Part shown: positions 35,572-44,684 of the stretch, in pieces
Numbering within the stretch: the stretch's first letter is position 1
Layout: the number at the start of each line of letters is the position of its first letter
DNA from: Clostridia bacterium
GTDB lineage: Bacteria; Bacillota; Clostridia; Oscillospirales; Acutalibacteraceae
Direction of reading: 5' to 3'
Assembly: GCA_017507805.1 (NCBI GenBank)
Contig: JAFWAC010000029.1
Coordinates: 62,001-126,000 of the forward strand
DNA length: 64,000 bases
Notes under the pieces: model-generated
What the model was told of the DNA's origin: nothing
The model's database searches: none
The model's input: the letters and a program-made list of their open reading frames with translations, nothing else
Position numbers and translations under genes: made by a program

Positions 35572-36195
35572 GTGGAAAACTTTTTATTAGGCGTTACAAT
35601 TTTTACCGATCCTATTGAAACCTTTTATATGGTACAGCTCAACCGAAGCCGAAAATTCAGTTATGTTTTCCCCACGATTTTATTGCTTTTGTTTTTCGGT
35701 GTAAGAATATTGCAGATATACTGCACGCATTATCCCTTGGCAACTGTGCAATCCTGGGAAGCAAATATAGTTATAGAAATCGGTAAATTTGTTGTTCCGA
35801 TTGTTTCGTGGATAATTGCAAGCTATGCAGTTACCTCGCTGATGGACGGCGAGGCTATGGTAAGAGAGGTTTACCTCGGTTCAACACTTTGTCTGTTGCC
35901 GTACATCGTGTTTATGCCGATAATAATTGCTTTGTCTCATTGTATGAGCTCTATGGATTCCGGAATTTACAATTTCCTTATTATGCTTGTTTGGGCATGG
36001 GTAATTATTCTGATGTTTTTACAGACCATGTATCTCAACGATTACACATTGGGAAAAACCATCGGTGTGGTTATACTCTCACTTATATCAATTGTTGTTC
36101 TTTGGGTTATAGCCATTTTGGTTTTCTCGCTTGCAAAGCAGTTTATTGATTTTATTTTCGGACTTTATAGGGAATTCAGGATTAATTTCTTGTAA
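35572..36195 (+). CDS. YIP1 family membrane protein
   Basis: A 207-residue protein with about five membrane helices and the YIP1-type opening (FLLGVTIFTDPIETFYMV, then RSRKFSYVFPTILLLL). GTG start at 35572 with AGGAGG upstream. YIP1 proteins in bacteria lack a defined role. Its place between the NHL/TPR and DUF5696 genes suggests membrane assembly of the surface complex, which is inference. Confidence 0.8.
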   Translation: MENFLLGVTIFTDPIETFYMVQLNRSRKFSYVFPTILLLLFFGVRILQIYCTHYPLATVQSWEANIVIEIGKFVVPIVSWIIASYAVTSLMDGEAMVREVYLGSTLCLLPYIVFMPIIIALSHCMSSMDSGIYNFLIMLVWAWVIILMFLQTMYLNDYTLGKTIGVVILSLISIVVLWVIAILVFSLAKQFIDFIFGLYREFRINFL

Positions 36196-36221
36196 GGCTG
36201 GCAGAAAGGTTGTGTATTTGA

Positions 36222-38465
36222 ATGAAAAGAATTTTAATATTTGTTATTTCATTAATGCTGGCTTTTTCTTTAACAGCCTGTTCAAATGGCGGTCTTGCCT
36301 CCAAGGTAAAGGGCTCCGGAATTGTCACTTCCGGTAAAAGCCTACCTGATGAGGGAAAAGCTGTTACCCTGAGTCCGGAGAAATTTAATGCCTTTTCGTA
36401 CAGCCCTGTGGCAGAAAACGGCAAGTTCACCTTATGGTATGATGAAAATAACAGTGCGGTGCGTGTGACCGATGCGTCAGGCACCAAGGTTTGGGACAGT
36501 GTAATTGATTTTGAAAGCTTGGGACTCAAGCTTACAAATGTCTGGAAGCAGAAGGTGTCCTCAATGTTTGAGATAAACTATTCCCATCCTAATGATAACG
36601 GACGCGAGCGAATAGTTTCAGCCACACTCAGAAAGCTTGAAACCAAGGTGTGGTTTGAAAAGAATGATGAGGGAATTGATATTACATATTATTTCCCAAA
36701 GCGTAAGCTCGGCTTTGTTGCCGAATTTCGCCTGACAGAGGGTGGATTTACTGTAAACATCCCTGCCGAGTCAATCATAGAAAACGGTGAATACCGTTTT
36801 GTCAGCATAAATATGCTTCCCTTTTTTTCGGCATTTGGTGCAGAGGAAAATGGTTATATCATGACACCTTATTCAGGCGGTGCTTTGCTTGATTTCGGTA
36901 AGGAAACACAGGGCAAGTATATGCAGATGCCGGTTTTTTCCGAAAGCAACATAACTCCGCAGGAGTCTACCAAGCTTGACCCTCAGGCAAGCAACCAAAC
37001 ACAGGCGCAGTCAAGCGGTGTGTCACTTCCGATAATAGGAATGAACAACACAAGGACCGGCTTTGTTGTTTTTCCGGATGAGATAGGCGAGGATACATAT
37101 ATAAATATAAGCACAGCTTATTACGGTATTCCCTTTAACCGTGTTTCGTTCTGCTATTATGTGAGAAATGTGTCAACCCTCAGCTTTTCCGGCTCCGCAG
37201 ATACCGCCGAGGGCACTGCTGACATTTTGGATGATGATATTATTCCGGCAGATAAAAAGCTTTGCTATGAGCTTCTCGGAGAAAGCGAATGTGATTATAA
37301 CGGCATGGCTCAGAAATACCGTGAGCATTTGATTGAAAAGGGCTTGCTTGATGCAAAGAAAAGTGAGAATGCCGATGTTTCGGTTGAAATACTGATGAGT
37401 GTTCCGCGTGTGGATATGGCAGGTACAACACTTGTGCAGACCACCGATTTTGAACAAGCCCTCCAAATGGTTAAGGAAATGAAAAAAAGCGGAATTGAAA
37501 ACGCACTCATTAACCTTAAGGGCTGGAACAATAACGGCTACGGTGCTACCCCCACCGAAAATCGGGTTGAGGATGCAATAGGCGGAAGCAAGGGACTTGG
37601 AGCACTTGCTGAATACTGCAAGGAGATAGGCTATAAGCTGATTTTGGAAACTGATTATACCGAGCTTAACACAAGCTTTTCAAATCTTTCCGCCAAAAAG
37701 ACAGCGGTGGTTGATAACAATGGCTTCTATATTACGAATGAGGGCGAGAATATTTATTATCAGCGCTTGTCGGTAATAGAAGGCTATGTCAACGAGTTTA
37801 TAAAGGAATTTTCAGAAAGCGGTATAAGCGGTATTAATTTCAAGGGCTTCGGAAGCCTTTTGTACCGTGATTACAATCAAAAGGTTACATATACCGGAGA
37901 TTTTGCCAAGGGTATTAAGGAGCAAATTTCAAAGGCTTCCAAAAGCTTTTCCGATGTTGCTGTCAGAGGAACCAATTTTTATGCTCTTTCCGGAAGCGAT
38001 TACGCTTACGATACGGAAATCCCTTATGTTGACAGCACCGTATATTCGGCATATGTTCCGCTTTTACAGTTGATTGCAGGGGACAGTGTAGGCTTTATTT
38101 CAACACCTATAAATGCCTTTTTCAGCCCAACATCTCAAAGCCTTTCTCAGTTGGAATATAATTCTATTCCGAATTTCGAGCTGACAAGCGAGAGTGTTTA
38201 CAGCCTGCAGGACACTCATTATAACACCCTCTTTTCCGCTAAGTTTGACCTTTGGCTTGACAGCATTGTGCAGCAATATGAGCTGAGAAACGGCGAGCTG
38301 AAGGAAGTTAGCAATTCAAGACTTGTAAACCACACAATTCTTGCTAAAGATGTGGTACTGCTTAAATATGAAAACGGAAAAGAGCTTTTAATTAACAAAA
38401 GCAGTAAGGATTACACCTATGGCGAAACGGCTGTCAAGGCATATCGGTTCGCGTTAGTAAATTAA
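36222..38465 (+). CDS. DUF5696-type lipoprotein (possible glycoside hydrolase-like barrel)
   Basis: A 747-residue lipoprotein with lipobox LTAC (C20). The N-terminal half is beta-rich (ENGKFTLWYDENNSAVRVTDASG...KVWDS) and the second half looks like an alpha/beta barrel (ALINLKGWNNNGYG, GYKLILETDYTELNTSF, ISGINFKGFGSLLYRDYN). This matches what I recall as DUF5696, found with sugar importers and YIP1 genes. Whether it is an enzyme is unknown; I cannot point to a proven catalytic pair. 14 bp separate it from the next permease. Confidence 0.75.
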   Translation: MKRILIFVISLMLAFSLTACSNGGLASKVKGSGIVTSGKSLPDEGKAVTLSPEKFNAFSYSPVAENGKFTLWYDENNSAVRVTDASGTKVWDSVIDFESLGLKLTNVWKQKVSSMFEINYSHPNDNGRERIVSATLRKLETKVWFEKNDEGIDITYYFPKRKLGFVAEFRLTEGGFTVNIPAESIIENGEYRFVSINMLPFFSAFGAEENGYIMTPYSGGALLDFGKETQGKYMQMPVFSESNITPQESTKLDPQASNQTQAQSSGVSLPIIGMNNTRTGFVVFPDEIGEDTYINISTAYYGIPFNRVSFCYYVRNVSTLSFSGSADTAEGTADILDDDIIPADKKLCYELLGESECDYNGMAQKYREHLIEKGLLDAKKSENADVSVEILMSVPRVDMAGTTLVQTTDFEQALQMVKEMKKSGIENALINLKGWNNNGYGATPTENRVEDAIGGSKGLGALAEYCKEIGYKLILETDYTELNTSFSNLSAKKTAVVDNNGFYITNEGENIYYQRLSVIEGYVNEFIKEFSESGISGINFKGFGSLLYRDYNQKVTYTGDFAKGIKEQISKASKSFSDVAVRGTNFYALSGSDYAYDTEIPYVDSTVYSAYVPLLQLIAGDSVGFISTPINAFFSPTSQSLSQLEYNSIPNFELTSESVYSLQDTHYNTLFSAKFDLWLDSIVQQYELRNGELKEVSNSRLVNHTILAKDVVLLKYENGKELLINKSSKDYTYGETAVKAYRFALVN

Positions 38466-38479
38466 GAGGTACTAAGCTT

Positions 38480-39364
38480 ATGAAAATTAAAAAAATCAGT
38501 TATGAAAAGCAAAGAACCCTTTTCGGTTATGTTTTTACTGCTCCGTTTATTATCGGAACACTTGTGTTTTTTGCCTATCCTGTAATTTATTCAATGCTTT
38601 TTGCTCTCGGGTCATTTGAGGGTAATACAAGCGTTGATAATATGAGCTTTGTCGGTTTTGCCAATTTCAAGGCACTTTTCGGTAAGGATATAAATTTCAT
38701 GCCGGACTTTGCAAAGGCAATTGCTAACGCATTAATCAATACACCGCTTATTGTTTTAATATCAATAATATTGGTTATTTGTCTTAATAAAAATATTAAG
38801 CTTAAGGGTGTGTTCAGGGTTATATTTTTCCTGCCCTTTGTTTTGGGTAACGGCTTGATTTACCAGACACTTATGTATTCGGGCTCGACCTCGGATACGA
38901 TGGTAATGCTCAACGGAATTTCTGTTCCGCCGCAGTTTTCAGATTATTTCGGCGAGTTTCTTACAGAGATAATAACCGTTTTACTTGAGCGCTTTACCAC
39001 CGTTCTTTGGAAATCTGGTTTGCCGATACTTTTGTTCCTTTCGGCAATTCAGTCCATACCCGTTTCGGTTTACGAATCGGCTCACTGTGACGGTGCTTCG
39101 GAATGGAAAAGCTTCTGGTTTATCACCCTCCCGATGCTTACTCCGACAATTCTTGTAGTAATTGTTTATACCTTGGTTGATTCCTTCAACGATATAAACA
39201 ATTCGGTAATGCAGTATTATCAATATCTCGCATTCAAGACATATCAACATTCCTACGCATCTGCTATGGCATGGACATATTTCTTGTTTGTAATTTTACT
39301 TATTTTGGCGGTAACAGCCATAACCAGAAAGTATGTATTCTATAACACGGAGAAAAGGAGCTGA
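38480..39364 (+). CDS. Sugar ABC transporter permease (MalF/UgpA type)
   Basis: A 294-residue membrane protein with about six helices, beginning with the typical MalF/UgpA opening (GYVFTAPFIIGTLVFFAYPVIYS), and an EAA-like loop ESAHCDGASEWKSFWFITLPMLTP. It is followed after 5 bp by a MalG-type permease, with which it may pair. Confidence 0.92.
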   Translation: MKIKKISYEKQRTLFGYVFTAPFIIGTLVFFAYPVIYSMLFALGSFEGNTSVDNMSFVGFANFKALFGKDINFMPDFAKAIANALINTPLIVLISIILVICLNKNIKLKGVFRVIFFLPFVLGNGLIYQTLMYSGSTSDTMVMLNGISVPPQFSDYFGEFLTEIITVLLERFTTVLWKSGLPILLFLSAIQSIPVSVYESAHCDGASEWKSFWFITLPMLTPTILVVIVYTLVDSFNDINNSVMQYYQYLAFKTYQHSYASAMAWTYFLFVILLILAVTAITRKYVFYNTEKRS

Positions 39365-39369
39365 TATAT

Positions 39370-40299
39370 ATGGGAAATTTTTTGATCGGCGCTAAAAATT
39401 TTGCAATCAAATGCAAAAACAAGAACTTTTATCTTTCGCGTATATTGCTCTATTTTTTCTTGCTTTGCGTTTCTTTTGTTTACCTGTTTCCGTTTCTTAA
39501 AATGATTATCAATTCCATAATGACCTATACCGACCTTAACGACCCGGCGGTTACATGGATACCCCATAGCATTTACCCCAAAAACTATAAAATAGCGCTT
39601 TATTATCTTAATATTCATATTAACGGTATAAATTCGCTTATTATAACACTTCTTTCGACAGTAGGGCATATAATTTCCTGCTCGTTTATAGCATACGGCT
39701 TCGCGAGATTTACCTTCAAAATGAAAAATCTGTTATTTGCTATTGTTGTGTTCAGTATTATAATCCCTCCGCAGGTGCTTATATTACCGCAGTATATATA
39801 TTACTTAAAGCTGGACTTTTTAAATACATATCTGCCAATTGTTTTGCCCTGCTTTTTCGGTTACGGCTTAAGAGGCGGTCTGTTTATTTATATTTTCAGA
39901 CAAAATTTCTTGGGGCTACCTCTTGAAATAGAGGATGCGGCTGCGGTTGACGGCTACGGTCCGTTGCGCACATGGGCATTCATAGTAATGCCGAATGCCA
40001 AAAACACCGCGTTGGTTGCTTTCCTTGTGTCGTTTGTATGGCATTGGAACGATTATTATGAGCCTTCGTATTATCTTACCTTCCAAGACAAGCTGCCCTT
40101 GCCGGCAATGCTTAATAATGTACTTACAGCCAAATCCGACTATTACACCGCAATGCTTAATGACACCTTGGACAGGTTGGTTACAGACGGTGTAATAATG
40201 GCGGCAATCTTTATATGCACAATACCTCTGCTTATACTGTATTTTGTTTTACAGCGAGGATTTATGCAGGGGCTTGAGCGAAGCGGACTTGTTGAATAA
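39370..40299 (+). CDS. Carbohydrate ABC transporter permease (MalG type)
   Basis: A 309-residue permease with about six helices and the EAA loop EDAAAVDGYGPLRTWAFIVMPNAKNT. MalG-type features include the PxKMIINSI-like opening and the C-terminal QRGFMQGLERSGLVE. It is the second MalG-type subunit in the locus. Confidence 0.92.
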   Translation: MGNFLIGAKNFAIKCKNKNFYLSRILLYFFLLCVSFVYLFPFLKMIINSIMTYTDLNDPAVTWIPHSIYPKNYKIALYYLNIHINGINSLIITLLSTVGHIISCSFIAYGFARFTFKMKNLLFAIVVFSIIIPPQVLILPQYIYYLKLDFLNTYLPIVLPCFFGYGLRGGLFIYIFRQNFLGLPLEIEDAAAVDGYGPLRTWAFIVMPNAKNTALVAFLVSFVWHWNDYYEPSYYLTFQDKLPLPAMLNNVLTAKSDYYTAMLNDTLDRLVTDGVIMAAIFICTIPLLILYFVLQRGFMQGLERSGLVE

Positions 40300-40321
40300 T
40301 TTGCGGTGAGAGGGAGTTAAT

Positions 40322-41230
40322 ATGAAAAATAATAATTTAAGAGTTTACCGCAGTAATTGGTTTCAAAGAAATTATAAGGGTTATTTGTTTATCCTGCCTT
40401 TCTTTGCTTTGTTTTTCCTTTTCACAATCTTGCCTGTTGCAACATCGATTTACCAAAGCTTTACTTCTTACAATATGCTGCAGCCTGCAAAATTTGTCGG
40501 ATTGGACAATTACAAGAATTTGTTTTTGAACGATGACGTTTTCATGCTTTCTATCAAAAACACGGCACAGCTGGCAGTTATTGTAGGACCCTTGAGCTTT
40601 GTGCTGTCATTCGTAATGGCATGGATAATTTCCACCCTTAAATTCAGAAGTGTATTTTCCTTGGCGTTTTATGTTCCGTCCATTACAAGCGGCGTTGCAA
40701 TGTCGGTGGTGTGGATGTATATTTTCGCCCCTGACAGATACGGTCTTTTGAATAACATGCTTCTTAAAACAGGCATAATAACCGACCCGATACTCTGGAC
40801 TATGGATACGGATAAGATACTTGGAGTGGTTATATTTATTTCTGCATGGATGAGTATGGGTACAGGCTTCCTGACCTTTTTGGCAGGTATCCGTTCCATT
40901 CCTCCGGAATATTTAGAGGCGGCAAGAATTGACGGTCTTAACGGTAAGCTTCAGGAATTCAGATATATCGTTTTCCCTGTTATGAAGCCTCAGTGCCTTT
41001 TTGCTTCAATAAACTCTATCGTAGCCTCCTTGGGTGCTTATGATATAGCGGTTGCCGTAGCGGGAATGCCAAGCCCGGAATATTGCGCGCACACAATTGT
41101 GGCACATCTTTTTGACTATGCGTTCACAAGATTTGACATGGGCTATGCCTCGGCGATTGCTACATTCCTGTTTGTGTTGAGCTATCTCTTGGGTATTGTT
41201 GTGAGAAAAATGTTTGCATCGGATGATTGA
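40322..41230 (+). CDS. Sugar ABC transporter permease (MalF/UgpA type)
   Basis: A 302-residue permease with the MalF-type start (GYLFILPFFALFFLFTILPVATSIYQSF), a FVGLDNYKNLF stretch and the EAA loop LEAARIDGLNGKLQEFRYIVFPVMKPQ. With 39370 or 33233 it completes a second importer. The following GH2 gene starts 14 bp downstream. Confidence 0.93.
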   Translation: MKNNNLRVYRSNWFQRNYKGYLFILPFFALFFLFTILPVATSIYQSFTSYNMLQPAKFVGLDNYKNLFLNDDVFMLSIKNTAQLAVIVGPLSFVLSFVMAWIISTLKFRSVFSLAFYVPSITSGVAMSVVWMYIFAPDRYGLLNNMLLKTGIITDPILWTMDTDKILGVVIFISAWMSMGTGFLTFLAGIRSIPPEYLEAARIDGLNGKLQEFRYIVFPVMKPQCLFASINSIVASLGAYDIAVAVAGMPSPEYCAHTIVAHLFDYAFTRFDMGYASAIATFLFVLSYLLGIVVRKMFASDD

Positions 41231-41244
41231 TAGGAGAGATTTCT

Positions 41245-44200
41245 ATGAAAACAGTAAAGAAAATTGAGAGCCTTGATTATTTTGACGGTTTAGTGCAGAA
41301 TTTAGAGCTTTGGGCAGACAAGCGCAATTACAATGGCGAAACAAGCTACAAGCAGACGGCGCCCTTGTATGAGCCTGCAGATTTAAAGGTTAAAGAGGAT
41401 TTTTCTTTTAAACCTATTGACAAATGGATTCCCGAGGACGGCGAAAAGCCGTGTGTATATTCAATTATTCATCAACATTCAAGGAGATATTATTGCGCAA
41501 ATATGAAAGCAAGCGCACACGAATTTGAAGCCTTGCAGGATTTGGGCGGTATCCGACTGACGGCTTCGCGCGATAATGTTGCAGTGGAAATTGAGGTGTC
41601 GGACGAGGGGGTTCTTTACTTCACGGTCGCCACGGTTGTTCTTGAAAAGGCAGGCGAGTCTCAGTTTGTTGAATTTTCCGAGCCGTCACGCAGATTTATA
41701 AGACTTGTTTGTCAGCCGGCAGACCCCGATGACGAGCTTGATTTTTATCCCCACGAGATTATTTCGGCAGAGGTTTTCTCTGCAAATTCCGCAAATCAGA
41801 AAAAGGCACTTGTTGCAACCGTTGATAACGGGATTGAAAGCCCTGTGCTTTTCCCTGAGAATTTTTCTGATGACGGTAATGAGCAAATCATACCCCTTTC
41901 CGGTATCTGGAAATTTACAGACTGTCCCGATGAAAAATATTGGCGAACCGATACAGATGTCACCGATTGGAAGGATATACCTGTTCCGGGCGACCTTGAC
42001 CATAACGGCTCGGAGGTTTTAAAAACCGAAAGGGAAAAATCCGATAAAAGAAGCTCAGGTGCTTCTTCAGTTTACACACAGAGAATTCATATCCCTGCGG
42101 ATATGGAGGGAAAAAACATTGTTTTGCGCTTTGAATCGGCGGTTGTTTATTCTCGCGTTTTTGTCAACGGCTGTTTCGTTTGCTCACACAGAGGCGCTAT
42201 GACACCATTTGATTGTGACATAACCGACTATGTCAAACCCGGTATGGACGCAATCATCACTGTTCTGACCGTTCTCGAAAGGAATTTCCCCGATTTTGCA
42301 ATGGTGCGCGGCTTGGCGGGTTATGTCTGGCTTATTGCTTTGCCCGATACAGTACCCTCTGTGTTGCGTGTTACCAACGATTTAGACGATGCTTTCAACG
42401 GCTTGCTTTATATAAGAGAAAAGCTTCACTATTTCAAAGAAAAAGATAATTCTGAGATGGTATACAAGCTTTACTCACCTGACGGCAAAGAGGTGGATTT
42501 ACAGCTTATCGGCACCGAGGATAAGGGTGACGGCAGTGTTATTAAAACCTATAAGGTTTCTGCACCCGAGCTTTGGTCTGCTGAAACACCCAGGCTTTAC
42601 ACCTTGGAAGCGGAGCTTGTTTGTGACGGTAAGCGTGTTTTCCGTCACATTAAGAAGACAGGATTTAAAAGTGTCAGGGTGGTAGGTAACAGGCTTTATG
42701 TCAACGGTAAAGAGGAAAAGCTGCGCGGTGTGAATTGGATGTGTCTCGATCCGTTTAACGGTCTGGCTTCTAATTATGAAAGTGACAGAGAGTCGCTTAT
42801 CAAGTTTAAAGCGGCTAACCTGAATTTCATACGCACCTCACACAACCCTCAAAAGAAATATGTTCATGAGCTTTGTGACGAGCTTGGTATTTATGTTGAG
42901 GAGGAAGCCGCAGTAGTATTCCTTTCTCGGTGGACACCCTGCAGCTATGAGAAGTTTGATTTTCTTGTAAATCCCAAATTCCGTTCTCTTTTCATGGAAA
43001 AGTATGCTCAGATGATGGCAAATGCAATTTCACACACAAGCATACTTTATTACTCATTGGGCAACGAAAGCGATTGGAGCGATACTGTTAAAGTCGGCAG
43101 GGAATATATGAAAGCGGCAGACCCATTGAAGCCGCATAAATTCTCTTGGGGCTGGTCGCACGCGGTTGATGCGGTTGAAATTATGAGTGAGCATTACACC
43201 AATCCCCAATATATGGGAGAGGTTTCACAAACCTCTGTAATGTACGATGAACATTCACACACCACGGGTGAAATTCCTGAAAAGATTGAACAGGACCCTG
43301 CCCGCCGCGACTTTTTCTCATACAGATTGAAGGAAATCTGGGAGAATGCTTACAATAAGCCCGGCGGTCTCGGAATTGCCATTTGGAACGGCCGCCCGTT
43401 TGACGGAATAAAGAACGGCGAGCACGGGGTAGATTTCACCCGTAAGTGGGGCGAGCTGGATTTCTGGAACAGGGCAAAGCCGGAATATTGGATTATGCGT
43501 AAAATGTTCTCGCCTGTCAGCATAGATGAAAGTGTTACTTACAGAATTCCGTCTCACGGAAACAAGCTGCAGATTGCAGTTCAGAACCGTTACTGTCAGC
43601 TCGATTTCAGTGCCATAGAAATGGTTTGCCTGCTTAACGGTGAGGAGCATCCGGCTAAGCTTCCGATGCTGGAGCCTGGCGAAAAGGGCTATATTTCGAT
43701 TGTCAGCGAGGATTGGAAAGCCGGAGACAGGGTCGAGCTTTATTTCTACCGCAATGATGACCATATCGGCAACACAATACTTGACCAATTCGAATTCATA
43801 ATCGAAAAGCCTGTTCAGAAATTACCTTATAATATCCCCACCGATGATGTTATGCCCAGCTTCTATGACATTCAGGTTGAGGCGCAGATAAACGGCGGAG
43901 AGATGCACTTCCTGTTCGGAAGATGGGATTGCACCATTCACACCGCTAAATTCAAGGGTAAAACGGTAATTAAAGAAGGTCCGTTCTTAAATCTCGGAAC
44001 AAATTTCCCGCTGACCTTTGAAAGCTCGGACAGCCGAGAGATTATCAACGAAAAGGATTATGTTGCAATAAGTAACATTCACCGTTACAAGGAGCTTGAT
44101 AATCCTGTTAAGATGATTCAGAAATTCTATAAAAACGGTAAGTTTGAGGTTACATTCAGCCTCACCTTACCCAACGGTAATATGATTGACGAGGTTGGCG

Positions 44201-44679
44201 TGACCTACAAGCTGAAAAATGTTGTCCGTCAGGCATGGAGCAAAAAGTCCACAATAATCACCTCATATCCGAAAGAGCATGTGGGCAGACTTGTCGGGGA
44301 TATTCCGAGAAATCGCCCTGAGGGAATTGAGGATAAGCTCACAAAGCCTGCATGGCATTGGCAGGATGACGAATGTCAATTCTACTTAAAGGATAATCCC
44401 GACTTTAAGTCAACGAGAGATTTCAGAGCTTCAAAGAACAATTACTATTATGTTGCGGCAATCCGTGATGATGGTTTGGGCTTGGCTGCAGTTTCAAACG
44501 GTCATGGCGGAAGCGTTCGTTTTGAAATTGCGGAAAATGATGATGTTCTTATAAATGTTAATTCAATGTTTGGCTATAAAATCCCCGGCGAATTTGGTGC
44601 TTATTACCGTGCAATGCCGTGTGAAAGCGGCGAGTATACAGGTACGGTTAGCCTCCAATTCTTTGATTTGAAAGGATAA
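41245..44679 (+). CDS. Cytosolic glycoside hydrolase family 2 enzyme
   Basis: A 1144-residue GH2 protein without signal peptide. An N-terminal discoidin-like region (about 60-170) precedes the GH2 sugar-binding domain (WKDIPVPGDL), the Ig-like domain and the barrel (LRGVNWMCLDPFNG, FIRTSHNPQ). The acid/base is E608 in SLGNESDW and the nucleophile is probably E669 in MYDEHSH. A long beta-rich C-terminal part follows. GH2 covers beta-galactosidase, beta-glucuronidase, beta-mannosidase and others; I cannot assign the sugar. ATG 41245 follows GGAGAG; an in-frame start at 41227 overlaps the permease stop. It is a diverged paralogue of the two lipoprotein GH2 enzymes that follow. Confidence 0.88.
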   Translation: MKTVKKIESLDYFDGLVQNLELWADKRNYNGETSYKQTAPLYEPADLKVKEDFSFKPIDKWIPEDGEKPCVYSIIHQHSRRYYCANMKASAHEFEALQDLGGIRLTASRDNVAVEIEVSDEGVLYFTVATVVLEKAGESQFVEFSEPSRRFIRLVCQPADPDDELDFYPHEIISAEVFSANSANQKKALVATVDNGIESPVLFPENFSDDGNEQIIPLSGIWKFTDCPDEKYWRTDTDVTDWKDIPVPGDLDHNGSEVLKTEREKSDKRSSGASSVYTQRIHIPADMEGKNIVLRFESAVVYSRVFVNGCFVCSHRGAMTPFDCDITDYVKPGMDAIITVLTVLERNFPDFAMVRGLAGYVWLIALPDTVPSVLRVTNDLDDAFNGLLYIREKLHYFKEKDNSEMVYKLYSPDGKEVDLQLIGTEDKGDGSVIKTYKVSAPELWSAETPRLYTLEAELVCDGKRVFRHIKKTGFKSVRVVGNRLYVNGKEEKLRGVNWMCLDPFNGLASNYESDRESLIKFKAANLNFIRTSHNPQKKYVHELCDELGIYVEEEAAVVFLSRWTPCSYEKFDFLVNPKFRSLFMEKYAQMMANAISHTSILYYSLGNESDWSDTVKVGREYMKAADPLKPHKFSWGWSHAVDAVEIMSEHYTNPQYMGEVSQTSVMYDEHSHTTGEIPEKIEQDPARRDFFSYRLKEIWENAYNKPGGLGIAIWNGRPFDGIKNGEHGVDFTRKWGELDFWNRAKPEYWIMRKMFSPVSIDESVTYRIPSHGNKLQIAVQNRYCQLDFSAIEMVCLLNGEEHPAKLPMLEPGEKGYISIVSEDWKAGDRVELYFYRNDDHIGNTILDQFEFIIEKPVQKLPYNIPTDDVMPSFYDIQVEAQINGGEMHFLFGRWDCTIHTAKFKGKTVIKEGPFLNLGTNFPLTFESSDSREIINEKDYVAISNIHRYKELDNPVKMIQKFYKNGKFEVTFSLTLPNGNMIDEVGVTYKLKNVVRQAWSKKSTIITSYPKEHVGRLVGDIPRNRPEGIEDKLTKPAWHWQDDECQFYLKDNPDFKSTRDFRASKNNYYYVAAIRDDGLGLAAVSNGHGGSVRFEIAENDDVLINVNSMFGYKIPGEFGAYYRAMPCESGEYTGTVSLQFFDLKG

Positions 44680-44684
44680 AAACT

